DNA of 64,000 nucleotides, from NCBI GenBank assembly GCA_965228215.1, contig OZ245800.1, positions 62,001 to 126,000 on the forward strand, written 5' to 3'. How positions within the stretch are numbered: the first letter of the stretch is position 1; every line of letters begins with the position of its first letter. This DNA is from Maricaulis sp965228215 (lineage in GTDB: Bacteria; Pseudomonadota; Alphaproteobacteria; Caulobacterales; Maricaulaceae). Below, piece by piece: positions 1 to 9,208 of the stretch. Position numbers and translations under genes: made by a program. The notes under the pieces were generated by a model, which saw only the letters and a list, made by a program, of their open reading frames with translations, did not search any database and had not been told where the DNA came from.

Positions 1-140
1 GGTCGGAAGGTCCGGCGATGCGTACGCCGCGCCACGGTCTGGGTGGTCTGACGATTGATGGCCGGATCTTCGCGATCGGCGGGGCGACCCAGCGCGGCGG
101 TGTCGGCACCAGCAATCTGATCGAACGCCTCGACCCCTAG
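1..140 (+). CDS. C-terminal end of a Kelch-repeat-like protein (5' truncated)
   Basis: The frame that is open from the window edge ends at TAG 138-140 and encodes about 45 residues. They read as one Kelch/galactose-oxidase blade: MRTPRHGLGG at the start, then a hydrophobic strand followed by the double glycine of IFAIGG, and a closing LIERLDP. Kelch propellers mediate binding or have oxidase activity, but the upstream domains lie outside the window, so the function cannot be named. The gene is partial only because of the window boundary. Confidence 0.6.
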   Translation, partial: SEGPAMRTPRHGLGGLTIDGRIFAIGGATQRGGVGTSNLIERLDP

Positions 141-221
141 GCCTGCCCCGGCGGGCATACGACTCGATGTTCCCCGTAAAAGCGAATATTGTTTGTAAAA
201 CAATCTTTGCGGGAGAGTGAC

Positions 222-1520
222 ATGGCGAAATTCAGCGATGCGCAATGGGCCAGCATCAATGCCAGGCTGGACGCGAATCCGGCGCGCTACGGATTTCCCG
301 AACAGCGCGCCGACAGCGTCATTCTCTCCTCCTTCAACATCCGGAAACTGGGCAATGTGAAGGGCAAGACAGCCGGATCCTTCCGCCTGCTCGCGCGCTT
401 TCTGCAACAGACCGACCTCCTGGCCATCCAGGAAATCCAGGACGACCTGTCGGCGCTCGGATATCTGAAGAGCCTGGCCGGGGACCAGTTCGGCATGGCG
501 GTGTCGGACGTCACCGGAGCCATTCCCGGCCGCAAGGGCCTGGTCGAGCGCCTGGGTTTTGTCTTCCGCTGGACCACGATCGAGCGCACGGAAGTGGCCT
601 CCGACATCTCCTATGACCGCTCAGCCGTGCAGGCGAACCTGCTGGCCCACAGGGCCGCGTTCAACACCGCGCTCATCGCCCGCCAGGCCGAGGTCGATGC
701 CTATGCCGAGGCACGGGAGACCTATGAGACAGGCATGGCGGAACACGCCGCGGGAAGCCGCGAGAACAAGCCGTCGGAACCGGACATACCGCCGTTCAAA
801 CTGCCGGAATTCCTGACCTTCATCCGCTCACCCTATTGCTGCTCCTTCCGGGTCAAACCGCTGGGCCAGGCCGAGCCCTATGAGTTTCTCGCGGTCAACG
901 CCCATCTCCTCTACGGCGATGCCAGCAAGCAGAAGGAAGAGCGCGCGATGGAATTCTTCGCCCTGCTTGACTGGATCACGACGCGGGCAAAGAAACGCGA
1001 CCGGACCTATCACCAGGACTTCATCCTGCTGGGCGATCTCAATCTGGATTTCGACGATCCGGTCGAGGATCGCGCCCGGATCGACGCGGAGCTGAAACAG
1101 ATCGACCAGGACTTCCTGCGCTCAAAACGGTCGGCGCGGTGCTATTTCCCCTTCTTCGATCCGCATCCCGAGCGCGGCAGCGAGTGGGAGACCGCGCCCG
1201 GCACACCGGGCCCGTTCCGGACCAATGCCCGTCTCAACCAGACCTATGACCAGATCGGGATCTTCTCCCACGACCGTCGCCTGCCCAATCACAAGGCCTC
1301 CGACAAGGCCGGCACGGTAGAAGGCGGATTCGATTACGGCATGTTCGACTTCGTGAGGCTGTTTCTCGACGAATTGCATGGCGAGGACGCCCGGCTGGAA
1401 GATCTCACATCCACGCAGCTCAAGCGCTTCTACGCCAAGTTCGAGCATGATTTTTCCGATCACATGCCGATCTGGGTCCGACTGCCCAAACCGCATCCCG
1501 ACATGAAGTCCTGGCGCTGA
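222..1520 (+). CDS. Endonuclease/exonuclease/phosphatase (EEP) family protein
   Basis: A 432-residue protein of the EEP (DNase I-like) superfamily, which cleaves phosphodiester or phosphomonoester bonds with Mg2+. Family motifs are present in order: SSFNIRKLG (strand with metal-site Asn), DLLAIQEIQ (catalytic Glu), NAHLLYGD, LLGDLNLDF (Asp/Asn) and the C-terminal FSDHMPIWV, whose Asp-His is the usual catalytic end. There is no signal peptide, so it is probably cytoplasmic. ATG 222 is chosen because GGGAGAG at 211-217 gives a good ribosome site; an upstream TTG at 189 has none. An insertion of about 60 residues near residues 155-215 is longer than in XthA. Substrate unknown. Confidence 0.8.
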   Translation: MAKFSDAQWASINARLDANPARYGFPEQRADSVILSSFNIRKLGNVKGKTAGSFRLLARFLQQTDLLAIQEIQDDLSALGYLKSLAGDQFGMAVSDVTGAIPGRKGLVERLGFVFRWTTIERTEVASDISYDRSAVQANLLAHRAAFNTALIARQAEVDAYAEARETYETGMAEHAAGSRENKPSEPDIPPFKLPEFLTFIRSPYCCSFRVKPLGQAEPYEFLAVNAHLLYGDASKQKEERAMEFFALLDWITTRAKKRDRTYHQDFILLGDLNLDFDDPVEDRARIDAELKQIDQDFLRSKRSARCYFPFFDPHPERGSEWETAPGTPGPFRTNARLNQTYDQIGIFSHDRRLPNHKASDKAGTVEGGFDYGMFDFVRLFLDELHGEDARLEDLTSTQLKRFYAKFEHDFSDHMPIWVRLPKPHPDMKSWR

Positions 1521-1540
1521 CCCCGGCTGAGAGAGACTGA

Positions 1541-2014
1541 CTAGAAGGCAGGACGGGCGATCATCAGGATGAAGATCCCGATCAAGGCGATAAAGGCCGG
1601 CCAGCCCAGAAGAAACCAGATCCGCATCAGCCTGTGGACCCGTTCCGGCAAGGCCTCGCCGTTGTCAGCGGCCGCTTTCGCCATGTTGCGCACCTGGAGC
1701 TGGATCCACACCACGGGCAGCCAGCACACACCGATGAAGACGTAGAGCGCATAGGTCGCCAGCAGCCATCCGGACGTGACCGGATAACCGACATGGAGCG
1801 CCAGCGCGACACCTGTCAAAGGCTGGAGGATCACCGCTGTCGTGGTGAAGATCCAGTCCGCCAGGACGGTATGCCGCGATGCCAGAGCGAAGCCCGGAAT
1901 ATCGCCCGAACGCCAGGCCGCGAACATAAAGAAGGCAATCGCTGCCCCGGATCCGAAAAGGACGGCGGCCGACAGGATATGGGCGAGTTTGAGGATCAGA
2001 TAGAGATCGATCAT
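1541..2014 (-). CDS. DUF2269 family integral membrane protein
   Basis: A 157-residue protein with about four hydrophobic helices (near residues 5-28, 45-68, 77-100, 130-155), starting MIDLYLILKLAHILSA, matching the DUF2269 family of small membrane proteins. Its ATG overlaps the stop codon of the SDR-DoxX gene by 4 bp (ATGA), so the two are translationally coupled. DUF2269 proteins are often found beside or fused to SDR proteins of this kind, suggesting a joint membrane redox role, but no biochemical function is established. Confidence 0.75.
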   Translation of the reverse strand: MIDLYLILKLAHILSAAVLFGSGAAIAFFMFAAWRSGDIPGFALASRHTVLADWIFTTTAVILQPLTGVALALHVGYPVTSGWLLATYALYVFIGVCWLPVVWIQLQVRNMAKAAADNGEALPERVHRLMRIWFLLGWPAFIALIGIFILMIARPAF

Positions 2015-3306
2015 CGCTGGTCCTCGGTCGCGGCGACCAGAAGGCACAGCCCGATCAGCGGGATGACCTTGACCACGGGGCCCAGGGGGTCGAGCCAGAG
2101 CTGAGGCAGGGTCATGCTGAGCGCCGCCATGTAACCGGCGATCACCGCAATCATCAGACCCGCAACCGTGCGGACCCGCCATTTCAGCAGCATCGCCGCA
2201 CCCAGAATTATATCCATCAGCGCGGTCAGTCCGAGCACCCAGTACGCTGCGCCGGTCGAGAAACCGCCTTGCCTCAACAGGTCCAGTGCCGCGTCGCGGC
2301 CCGGGCCGAGCGCAATAAGGCCGGAGACCAGCCAGAACAGGCCCAGCAGGACGCGGGCAACGGGTCTCGCAAAACCCAGCCGGGCGTGCCAGCGATCCTG
2401 GACCGTCGCAGGCGTGGCCGCGAGATAGGCCTGGAAACCGAGCGGAGAGGCTCCGGTATCGGCGATCCAGCCGGCCGGATCGCCCTCAACATCATAGTCC
2501 AGCTGCTGGATCGAGGTGGAGCGCATCGATGTGCGCACGCCGAGCCAGCCCATGAGATCGCCCAGCCACACGGCCGGCATGGCGAGCCAGCGCGGCACGT
2601 CCCAGATCCGGCTGTCACCGAAGCCAAGCCAACGGCGATAACCGCGCATCAGGTTGGCCAGGCTCACACGCTCCGGACCGGCGATGTCCCAGGACTTGCC
2701 GGACGGCGCGCCGGGCGAGACGGCGGTGGCGATCGCTTCGCACACATCCTCCATGCCGATGGGCCGGAAGACCTGGCCAGCGCCAACCACGGGCGTGATC
2801 CACGGCACACCGCAGAGTGTCCGGATCATCGCCGTTCCGCCATAGACGGTCCGCGCGAGCACCAGCGAGGGCCTCAGGATGACCCAGTCGAGCTTGCATT
2901 CGCGCAGAAGATCCTCGCCGGCCTGTTTGTCACGGCCGTAGACCGATCCTGCCGCGGCCTCACCCCCGACCGCCGAGATCAGGACGAGGCGCTTGACCCC
3001 GGCCTGTTCGGAACCCGCTATCAGCGCCGCGGCGCCGTCGACATGGGCTGCCCGGCTGCTGTCGCCTAAACCGTCCTGAAGAATGCCGACGCAGTTCACG
3101 ACCGCGTCGACGCCCTGCAGGCGCGCGGCCCAGTCCCCGGCCGCGTCGGTGCGGAAATCACAGCCGATCCAGTCGAGTGTCGGCAGGCGTTTGCGGGCAT
3201 TGCCGGGATTGCGCGCAGCCGCAATGACCTCATGCCCGAGGGATTGCAGGTGCAAGGCCGCGTGAGACCCGATGAAACCGGAGGCGCCTGCGACCAGTAT
3301 CTTCAT
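2011..3306 (-). CDS. SDR-type NAD(P)-binding protein with C-terminal DoxX-like membrane domain
   Basis: A 431-residue protein. Residues 1-230 form an atypical short-chain dehydrogenase of the NDUFA9-like kind: GASGFIGSH dinucleotide-binding loop at the N-terminus and a YGRDK catalytic pair near residue 125. Residues 300-431 contain four membrane helices typical of DoxX-like domains (VLLGLFWLVSGL and following). It would bind NAD(P)H at the inner face of the membrane and pass electrons to or from a membrane partner. It lies between a PLP decarboxylase and DUF2269, with 4-bp overlaps on both sides. The family assignment is firm; the substrate is unknown. Confidence 0.82.
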   Translation of the reverse strand: MKILVAGASGFIGSHAALHLQSLGHEVIAAARNPGNARKRLPTLDWIGCDFRTDAAGDWAARLQGVDAVVNCVGILQDGLGDSSRAAHVDGAAALIAGSEQAGVKRLVLISAVGGEAAAGSVYGRDKQAGEDLLRECKLDWVILRPSLVLARTVYGGTAMIRTLCGVPWITPVVGAGQVFRPIGMEDVCEAIATAVSPGAPSGKSWDIAGPERVSLANLMRGYRRWLGFGDSRIWDVPRWLAMPAVWLGDLMGWLGVRTSMRSTSIQQLDYDVEGDPAGWIADTGASPLGFQAYLAATPATVQDRWHARLGFARPVARVLLGLFWLVSGLIALGPGRDAALDLLRQGGFSTGAAYWVLGLTALMDIILGAAMLLKWRVRTVAGLMIAVIAGYMAALSMTLPQLWLDPLGPVVKVIPLIGLCLLVAATEDQR

Positions 3307-4709
3307 GCCGGCTCCGCCGCGACGCGGCGAACTTCCTCGACCAGACCGCGAATATCGTCCATCCCCGTTTCCGGGTTCATGAGGGCGAGGCGCAGCCAGT
3401 GCTCGTCGCGATAGGCGGCATAGGTCGTGTAGTAATTGCCGCGGGCGAGCAGACGCCGCCGGAGCTCGAGGGCATGGGTCTCGTCACCCTCGGTCAGGCG
3501 AAAACAGAGAATGTTGAATTCCGGCTCCACGGCGCATTCGAAATCCGGCAGGGCGTGAATGTAGTTATAGGCCTCGCGGGCCAGCGCGGTCTGTCGCTCG
3601 ATATGGGCGGCCAGCCCCGCCTCCCCGGCCTCGGCCAAGGCCATGAAGGCTTTCAGGCCCAGCGCGGCCTTGGTGCACTCGACCGTGCGGCCGATGAAAT
3701 CGAAACCCGGATTGTCCTTGTCGTGGAAGATATAGCTGGCGCTCTGCACGAAGGCCGTATCGAGATGACGATGATCGCGGGTCAGCACGGCGGCGCAGAT
3801 ACAGGGCGTGCGCAGCATTTTGTGTGCGTCCCAGATCAGGCTGTCGGCCAGCTCGACGCCGTCCATGAGCGGCGCAAGATCCTTGCTCAGCAGAGCCCCG
3901 GCACCGTGCGCACCGTCAACATGGAACCAGATCCCCTCGCGCTGGCAGATCTCGCCGATCTCGCGCAGGGGGTCGAACAGGCCCGCCGCGGTCTGGCAGG
4001 CACTCGCCGCCACAGCCATGATGCGTTTGCCCGCCGCTCGCTGGGTCTGGATGACGTCGGCGAGTGCCGCGCCGCAGGCCCGGCCATACTCATCCACCGG
4101 CGAGGCGATGAGCGCGTCCTGCCCGAGACCGAGAATGCCGATCGCCCGCGAGATCGAATAGTGCATGCTCTGCGGCGCAATCATCACCAGGTCTGACGGC
4201 ACGCCCGATTTCCAGGCTTCCGGCGCAATCGCTGCACGTGCGGCCGCCAGCGCTGTCAGATTGGCGAGGGATCCGCCATGGGTCAGCACGCCGCCGGCGC
4301 GAGGTTCGGCATTCTCGCCGCTCTCCCAGCCGATCTTCGAGAGCATCCAGTCGATATAGAAGAGTTCGATCGCCGAAGCGGCCGGCCCCATCTCGTTGAT
4401 CGCCATCGGATTGGTCGCATAACCATCGATGAAACTGCCGAGCGCGCCAGCGGTGTTCGGTATGGCCGTCTGGTGACCCATATTGCGCGGATCGCGCAGG
4501 GTGATCGTGCCGTCGAGATAGGTCCGGACAAACTCGGTGAGGACTTGGCCGGTCAGCCCGCCCTCGCGGGCCAGGCGGTCGAGATCCATGCGTTTCTGGA
4601 GATCCTGCGCGGGTGGCTGGACAATTACCTTGCCGTCGCGGGCACGCGCGTGCCGGTCATAACTGTCGAGGGCTTCTGCCGCGCGATGCGCGTCTTCCAA
4701 AAAGCTCAT
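3303..4709 (-). CDS. PLP-dependent group II decarboxylase family protein
   Basis: A 468-residue protein of the aromatic-L-amino-acid/glutamate decarboxylase fold. Key elements: THGGSLANL near 143-151 (phosphate-binding loop), ACQTAAGLFDPL near 237-248, HVDGAHGAG at 263-271 (Asp265 contacts the pyridine N), and WDAHKMLRTP with the PLP-lysine at residue 297. The length fits the family. It is the first gene of a three-gene overlapping operon with the SDR-DoxX and DUF2269 genes. The amino-acid substrate cannot be read from sequence; aromatic amino acids, diaminobutyrate or a sulfonated amino acid are all possible. Confidence 0.82.
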   Translation of the reverse strand: MSFLEDAHRAAEALDSYDRHARARDGKVIVQPPAQDLQKRMDLDRLAREGGLTGQVLTEFVRTYLDGTITLRDPRNMGHQTAIPNTAGALGSFIDGYATNPMAINEMGPAASAIELFYIDWMLSKIGWESGENAEPRAGGVLTHGGSLANLTALAAARAAIAPEAWKSGVPSDLVMIAPQSMHYSISRAIGILGLGQDALIASPVDEYGRACGAALADVIQTQRAAGKRIMAVAASACQTAAGLFDPLREIGEICQREGIWFHVDGAHGAGALLSKDLAPLMDGVELADSLIWDAHKMLRTPCICAAVLTRDHRHLDTAFVQSASYIFHDKDNPGFDFIGRTVECTKAALGLKAFMALAEAGEAGLAAHIERQTALAREAYNYIHALPDFECAVEPEFNILCFRLTEGDETHALELRRRLLARGNYYTTYAAYRDEHWLRLALMNPETGMDDIRGLVEEVRRVAAEPA

Positions 4710-4729
4710 ATCGCCCCTCGTTGGCCCGG

Positions 4730-5446
4730 TCAGTCACCGCCGGCTTGTTGTGACGCCATCGTCTCGCGGACCAGGGTCAGGTCGCGGACGAAATACGCCT
4801 GCACCATTTCCCGCGCTTCAGGCCACAGCATTTCCACCTTCAGCCATTCCGGGCCGGTCATGGAGGCGTTGTTGACCGCGGCGTAATAGGCGCTGTCACC
4901 ATAGGAACAGGCCCACCAGGGCGAAGCTTCGCTGCTGAACATGTCGCCGCCATCGAGCAGGCGTACCAGAGCCGCTTCCGTGCGGCCAAGATCGGCAGCC
5001 ATGAGCTGGGTGATTTCCGGTCCGGCAAAGCTGGAGGCCAGATCGAGGACGCCCAGCGAGGACGTATCCACACAGCGCAACGCATCGTAGAGCGTACGGG
5101 CCCGGCCGAGCAGATAGGCGTCAAAAGCCTGGTCGATATTGCCGTCAGCCGCCGAGCGGCGGGCGACCTCGAAGAGCAGGATCGGCGGGACTTCGTTTCG
5201 CCGGGTCCAGAATTCATTGATGACGGAGGCGTTCTCCTCCTCGGCGGCCTGGGCCGCACCGAGCGCAGTCAGGGCATCACCGAAAGCCGCCTGCCCGACG
5301 ACGATCTCGACCTGGGCACCGTCCTGTTCGAACGTATAGATCTGCGGCAGACGCAGATTGGGATCCCCCGCCTGGTCTTCCGTCTGCGCGAGGGCCGGCA
5401 TCGCCAGCACGGCCATGGCCGCGAGGCCCGTCATAAGTTTGCGCAT
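4730..5446 (-). CDS. Secreted protein of unknown function
   Basis: A 238-residue protein with a clear Sec signal peptide (MRKLMTGLAAMAVLAMPALA, cleavage after ALA). ATG 5446 is preferred over a codon 11 residues upstream because it begins the signal peptide directly. The mature part is mostly helical and acidic with two cysteines (near RCVDTSS and WWACSYG) that could form a periplasmic disulfide. I recognise no domain. It is followed after 20 bp by the decarboxylase operon on the same strand, so it may be co-transcribed. Confidence 0.65.
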   Translation of the reverse strand: MRKLMTGLAAMAVLAMPALAQTEDQAGDPNLRLPQIYTFEQDGAQVEIVVGQAAFGDALTALGAAQAAEEENASVINEFWTRRNEVPPILLFEVARRSAADGNIDQAFDAYLLGRARTLYDALRCVDTSSLGVLDLASSFAGPEITQLMAADLGRTEAALVRLLDGGDMFSSEASPWWACSYGDSAYYAAVNNASMTGPEWLKVEMLWPEAREMVQAYFVRDLTLVRETMASQQAGGD

Positions 5447-5567
5447 GATCCCAACTCCGTGAACGCTCCGGCAGGACAAGCCGGCAGGGCCAGACTAGCC
5501 CGCAGCCTGCGCGCCTCCTAGCCCCATCCTGCCTCGCGGACAGTTGCCAACCTTGAGGGTCGCGGAC

Positions 5568-6029
5568 CTAGAACGGGATCTCGTCGTCCAGCTCGGCGTT
5601 GCGGAAATCTTCCTTGGGCGCTTCCATCGAGCGCGGCGCGGAACGATCATCACCGCCAAAGCTGGAGGCACCGCCCTCATTGCGGCCGTCGAGCATCTGC
5701 AGCTCGCCGCGGAAACGCTGAAGCACGACTTCGGTCGTGTACTTGTCCTGGCCGTTCTGGTCGGTCCATTTGCGGGTCTGCAGCTGGCCCTCGACATACA
5801 CTTTGGAACCCTTCTTGAGATAGTTCTCGCAGACGCGGACCAGGTTCTCGTTGAAGATCACGACATTGTGCCACTCGGTCTTCTCGCGGCGCTCGCCGGA
5901 GGACTTGTCGCGCCATTGCTCGGACGTGGCGATGCGCAGATTGCAGACCGGGTCGCCCGAATTGAGACGGCGGATCTCCGGGTCACGTCCCAGATTACCG
6001 ACCAGAATTACCTTGTTCACACCCGCCAT
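5568..6029 (-). CDS. ssb: Single-stranded DNA-binding protein
   Basis: A 153-residue SSB: N-terminal OB-fold (MAGVNKVILVGNLGRDPE at the start, then WHNVVIFNENL, GSKVYVEGQLQTRKW), a flexible glycine/serine linker, and the acidic tip DDEIPF that docks repair and replication enzymes. It protects and organises single-stranded DNA during replication, recombination and repair. ATG 6029 has AGGA just upstream; an upstream ATG eight codons earlier would precede the conserved start. The gene is divergent from uvrA and has an SOS box about 47 bp before its start, so LexA control is expected. Confidence 0.97.
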   Translation of the reverse strand: MAGVNKVILVGNLGRDPEIRRLNSGDPVCNLRIATSEQWRDKSSGERREKTEWHNVVIFNENLVRVCENYLKKGSKVYVEGQLQTRKWTDQNGQDKYTTEVVLQRFRGELQMLDGRNEGGASSFGGDDRSAPRSMEAPKEDFRNAELDDEIPF

Positions 6030-6075
6030 CGTCCTGCGCTCCATAGTCTGCACGAGCTTTTCGCCCGCGCCATTT

Positions 6076-6090
6076 GTTCACATTCTGTTC
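6076..6090 (-). promoter_or_regulatory. LexA/SOS box upstream of ssb
   Basis: Exact match to the alphaproteobacterial SOS operator GTTC-N7-GTTC (half-sites at 6076-6079 and 6087-6090). It lies 47-61 bp before the ssb start codon, a typical promoter position. A second exact box is found on the uvrA side of the same spacer. Confidence 0.8.
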
Positions 6091-6162
6091 CGGTGGTCAA
6101 TTCAACCACCGAGTCGCGGATGATTTGACAGGACGGGGCTGCAGGAGTCTAGCGAAGCGCGC

Positions 6163-6171
6163 TGTGGATAA
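6163..6171 (-). promoter_or_regulatory. Consensus DnaA box
   Basis: The minus strand reads TTATCCACA, the canonical 9-mer DnaA site, in the ssb-uvrA spacer between the two SOS boxes. A single box can act in transcriptional control or DnaA titration; one exact 9-mer in 64 kb could also arise by chance. Confidence 0.4.
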
Positions 6172-6277
6172 ATCTCCCGCCATCACGGTGGCAGGAAGAT
6201 CAGCCGCCGCGCTGGACGCCGGGCCATGCGGGACTTATGTCTCATCCTTCGCTCATGCGCTGGACAGGAGAGCGATT

Positions 6278-6292
6278 GTTCTCCTATTGTTC
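6278..6292 (+). promoter_or_regulatory. LexA/SOS box upstream of uvrA
   Basis: Exact GTTC-N7-GTTC (half-sites 6278-6281 and 6289-6292), ending 38 bp before the uvrA start codon, where a LexA dimer would block the promoter. uvrA is a classic SOS gene in alphaproteobacteria. Confidence 0.85.
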
Positions 6293-6330
6293 CGCGCTGT
6301 ATTCGACTCCGGACCGGACCTGTAAACCCT

Positions 6331-9204
6331 ATGGCTCTCGACAAGATCCGCGTGCAGGGCGCACGCGAACACAATCTGAAAAACGTCTCTGTCGACCTGC
6401 CGCGCGACAGCCTGATCGTGTTTACCGGCCTGTCCGGGTCCGGCAAATCCTCCCTCGCCTTCGACACGATCTATGCCGAGGGCCAGCGCCGCTATGTCGA
6501 GAGCCTGTCGGCCTATGCCCGGCAATTCCTGGAACTCATGGCCAAGCCGGACATGGATTCCATCGAGGGCCTCTCCCCGGCCATCTCGATCGAGCAGAAG
6601 ACGACTTCGAAGAATCCGCGCTCAACGGTCGGCACGGTCACCGAGATCTACGACTATATGCGCCTCTTGTTCGCGCGTGTGGGCACGCCCTACTCCCCCG
6701 CCACGGGATTGCCCATCGAGAGCCAGACCGTCAGCCAGATGGTCGACCGGCTGATGGCGCTCGAGGAAGGCACGCGTCTCTATCTGATGGCGCCGGTCGT
6801 GCGCGGCCGAAAAGGCGAGTACCGCAAGGAATTCGCCGAATGGATGAAGGCCGGTTTCCAGCGCGTGAAAGTGGATGGCGAGTTCTACACGATCGAGGAC
6901 GCGCCCGAGCTCGACAAGAAGTTCAAGCACGATATCGACGTGGTCGTGGACCGGGTGGTGATCAAGCCGGACCTAGAAAGCCGTCTCGCGGACAGTCTGG
7001 AAACCGCCCTGCGCCTGGCCGACGGCCTCGCCACGGCTGAATACGCCGACCGCAAGGACGAGAAGGGTGCCGCCGAACAGATCATCTTCTCCGAGAAATT
7101 CGCCTGCCCGGTGTCCGGCTTTACCTTGCCCGAGGTCGAGCCGCGCCTGTTCTCCTTCAACAATCCCTATGGCGCCTGCCCGACTTGTGACGGGCTCGGC
7201 CAATCCCTGAAATTTGATGCCGGCCTGGTCGTGCCCGATGCCGACAAATCGCTCAATGACGGCGCCATCGCGCCCTGGAGCCGGGCGACGTCGAAACTCT
7301 ACCAGCAGACCCTGCAGGCGCTGGCCAAGCATTTCGGCGGCGACATGTTCCAGCCCTGGCACAGCCTGCCGGAGCCCTTCCGCAAGGTCGTGCTCTACGG
7401 CACGAAGGAAGACGTGACCTTCGTCTACGAGGACGGTCTGCGGAAATTCGAGACCCGGAAACCTTTCGAGGGCGTGATCCCCAATCTGGAACGGCGCTGG
7501 CGCGAGACCGACAGCAGCTGGGTCCGCGAGGATCTCGGCCGTTTCCAGTCCTCCCAGCCCTGCGAGGCCTGTGACGGCAAACGCCTCAAACCCGAAGCCC
7601 TGTGCGTGAAGATCGACGGCCAGGATATTTCCCAGACCTCCTCGCTCTCCATCCGCGGCGCGCGTGACTGGTTCGGCGCGGTCGAGGACACGCTGTCACC
7701 GAAAGATCGCCAGATCGCGGAACGGATTCTCAAGGAGATTCGCGAACGGCTGAAATTCCTGGTCGATGTGGGTCTGGACTATCTCACCCTCGACCGGGCC
7801 TCCGGCACGCTGTCGGGCGGCGAGAGCCAGCGTATCCGCCTGGCCAGCCAGATCGGCTCGGGCCTGACCGGTGTCCTCTACGTGCTCGACGAGCCATCCA
7901 TCGGCCTGCACCAGCGCGACAATACTCGCCTGCTGGACAGCCTCCAGGGCCTGCGCGATCTGGGCAATACCGTCATCGTGGTCGAGCATGACGAGGAAGC
8001 CGTGCTGACCGCCGACTACGTCGTCGATCTCGGTCCCGCTGCAGGCATTCATGGCGGTGAAATCGTCGCGGAAGGCACGCCGGACGAGATCAAGGCCAAT
8101 CCGAAAAGCCTGACCGGGCAATACCTCGTTGGCACCCGGCAGATCGAGGTGCCGCGGGATCGCCGCAAGGTCGATCCGAAGAAGAATGTCCGTGTGATCG
8201 GCGCCAGCGGAAACAATCTCAAGACGGTGGACGCCGAATTCCCGCTGAAAGTCCTCACCTGCGTCACCGGCGTGTCCGGCGGCGGCAAGTCGACCCTGAC
8301 CATCGAGACGCTCTACAAGGCCGCGGCCCGGCGCCTCGCCAAGGCGCAGACCGTGCCGGCCACGCATGAACGCGTCGAGGGCCTCGACCAGCTCGACAAG
8401 ATCATCGATATCGACCAGTCGCCGATCGGCCGCACCCCGCGTTCGAACCCGGCGACCTATACAGGCGCCTTCACCCCGATCCGGGAATGGTTCGCGCAAC
8501 TGCCCGAAGCAAAAACCCGCGGCTACAAGCCTGGCCGGTTCAGCTTCAACGTGAAGGGCGGACGCTGCGAGGCGTGCCAGGGCGATGGCGTGGTGAAGAT
8601 CGAGATGCACTTCCTGCCGGACGTCTACGTGCCCTGCGATGTCTGTCACGGCAAACGCTTCAACCGCGAGACGCTGGAAATCCAGTTCAAGGGCAAGTCG
8701 ATCGCCGACGTGCTCGACATGACCGTCGAGGAAGGCGCCGACTTCTTCAAGGCCGTGCCCGCCGTGCGCGACAAGCTGGAAACGCTCAAACGCGTCGGCC
8801 TGGGTTATGTCCATATCGGCCAGCCGGCCACGCAATTGTCGGGCGGCGAAGCCCAGCGCGTGAAACTCTCCAAGGAGCTCGCCAAGCGCGCCACCGGCAA
8901 GACGCTTTACATTCTCGACGAGCCCACCACGGGCCTGCACTTCGAGGATGTCCGCAAACTGCTCGAAGTGCTGCACGAGCTTGTCGATGCCGGCAATACG
9001 GTCGTGGTGATCGAGCACAATCTCGACGTCATCAAGACCGCCGACTGGATCATCGATCTGGGCCCGGAGGGCGGTGATGGCGGCGGTGAGATCGTCGCCT
9101 TCGGCACACCGGAAGATGTCGCCCTGGTCGAGCGCAGCTGGACCGGCCGCTATCTCGCCCCGATGCTGGAGCGAGACCGCGAACGGCAGGCCGAGGCGGG
9201 TTAG
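6331..9204 (+). CDS. uvrA: Excinuclease ABC subunit A
   Basis: A 957-residue UvrA, the damage-sensing ATPase that loads UvrB in nucleotide excision repair. It has two ABC modules: Walker A GLSGSGKSS near residue 31 and GVSGGGKST near 650, and signatures LSGGESQR and LSGGEAQR. Zinc-finger cysteines are visible in CEACDGKRLKPEA and in the pair CEACQGDG...CDVCHGKRF. The start MALDKIRVQG at 6331 matches family N-termini; the frame is open further upstream but runs through the SOS box. Full length, single gene, LexA-controlled by position. Confidence 0.98.
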   Translation: MALDKIRVQGAREHNLKNVSVDLPRDSLIVFTGLSGSGKSSLAFDTIYAEGQRRYVESLSAYARQFLELMAKPDMDSIEGLSPAISIEQKTTSKNPRSTVGTVTEIYDYMRLLFARVGTPYSPATGLPIESQTVSQMVDRLMALEEGTRLYLMAPVVRGRKGEYRKEFAEWMKAGFQRVKVDGEFYTIEDAPELDKKFKHDIDVVVDRVVIKPDLESRLADSLETALRLADGLATAEYADRKDEKGAAEQIIFSEKFACPVSGFTLPEVEPRLFSFNNPYGACPTCDGLGQSLKFDAGLVVPDADKSLNDGAIAPWSRATSKLYQQTLQALAKHFGGDMFQPWHSLPEPFRKVVLYGTKEDVTFVYEDGLRKFETRKPFEGVIPNLERRWRETDSSWVREDLGRFQSSQPCEACDGKRLKPEALCVKIDGQDISQTSSLSIRGARDWFGAVEDTLSPKDRQIAERILKEIRERLKFLVDVGLDYLTLDRASGTLSGGESQRIRLASQIGSGLTGVLYVLDEPSIGLHQRDNTRLLDSLQGLRDLGNTVIVVEHDEEAVLTADYVVDLGPAAGIHGGEIVAEGTPDEIKANPKSLTGQYLVGTRQIEVPRDRRKVDPKKNVRVIGASGNNLKTVDAEFPLKVLTCVTGVSGGGKSTLTIETLYKAAARRLAKAQTVPATHERVEGLDQLDKIIDIDQSPIGRTPRSNPATYTGAFTPIREWFAQLPEAKTRGYKPGRFSFNVKGGRCEACQGDGVVKIEMHFLPDVYVPCDVCHGKRFNRETLEIQFKGKSIADVLDMTVEEGADFFKAVPAVRDKLETLKRVGLGYVHIGQPATQLSGGEAQRVKLSKELAKRATGKTLYILDEPTTGLHFEDVRKLLEVLHELVDAGNTVVVIEHNLDVIKTADWIIDLGPEGGDGGGEIVAFGTPEDVALVERSWTGRYLAPMLERDRERQAEAG

Positions 9205-9208
9205 TCGC

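Noticed and set aside
6123..6330. Alternative upstream start for uvrA at 6226
   Set aside because: It would extend UvrA through the SOS box with a non-conserved leader; ATG 6331 matches the family N-terminus.
7696..9018. A 440-residue minus-strand open frame opposite uvrA
   Set aside because: Antisense of the second UvrA ATPase module, His/Asp/Leu-rich, no recognisable motif.
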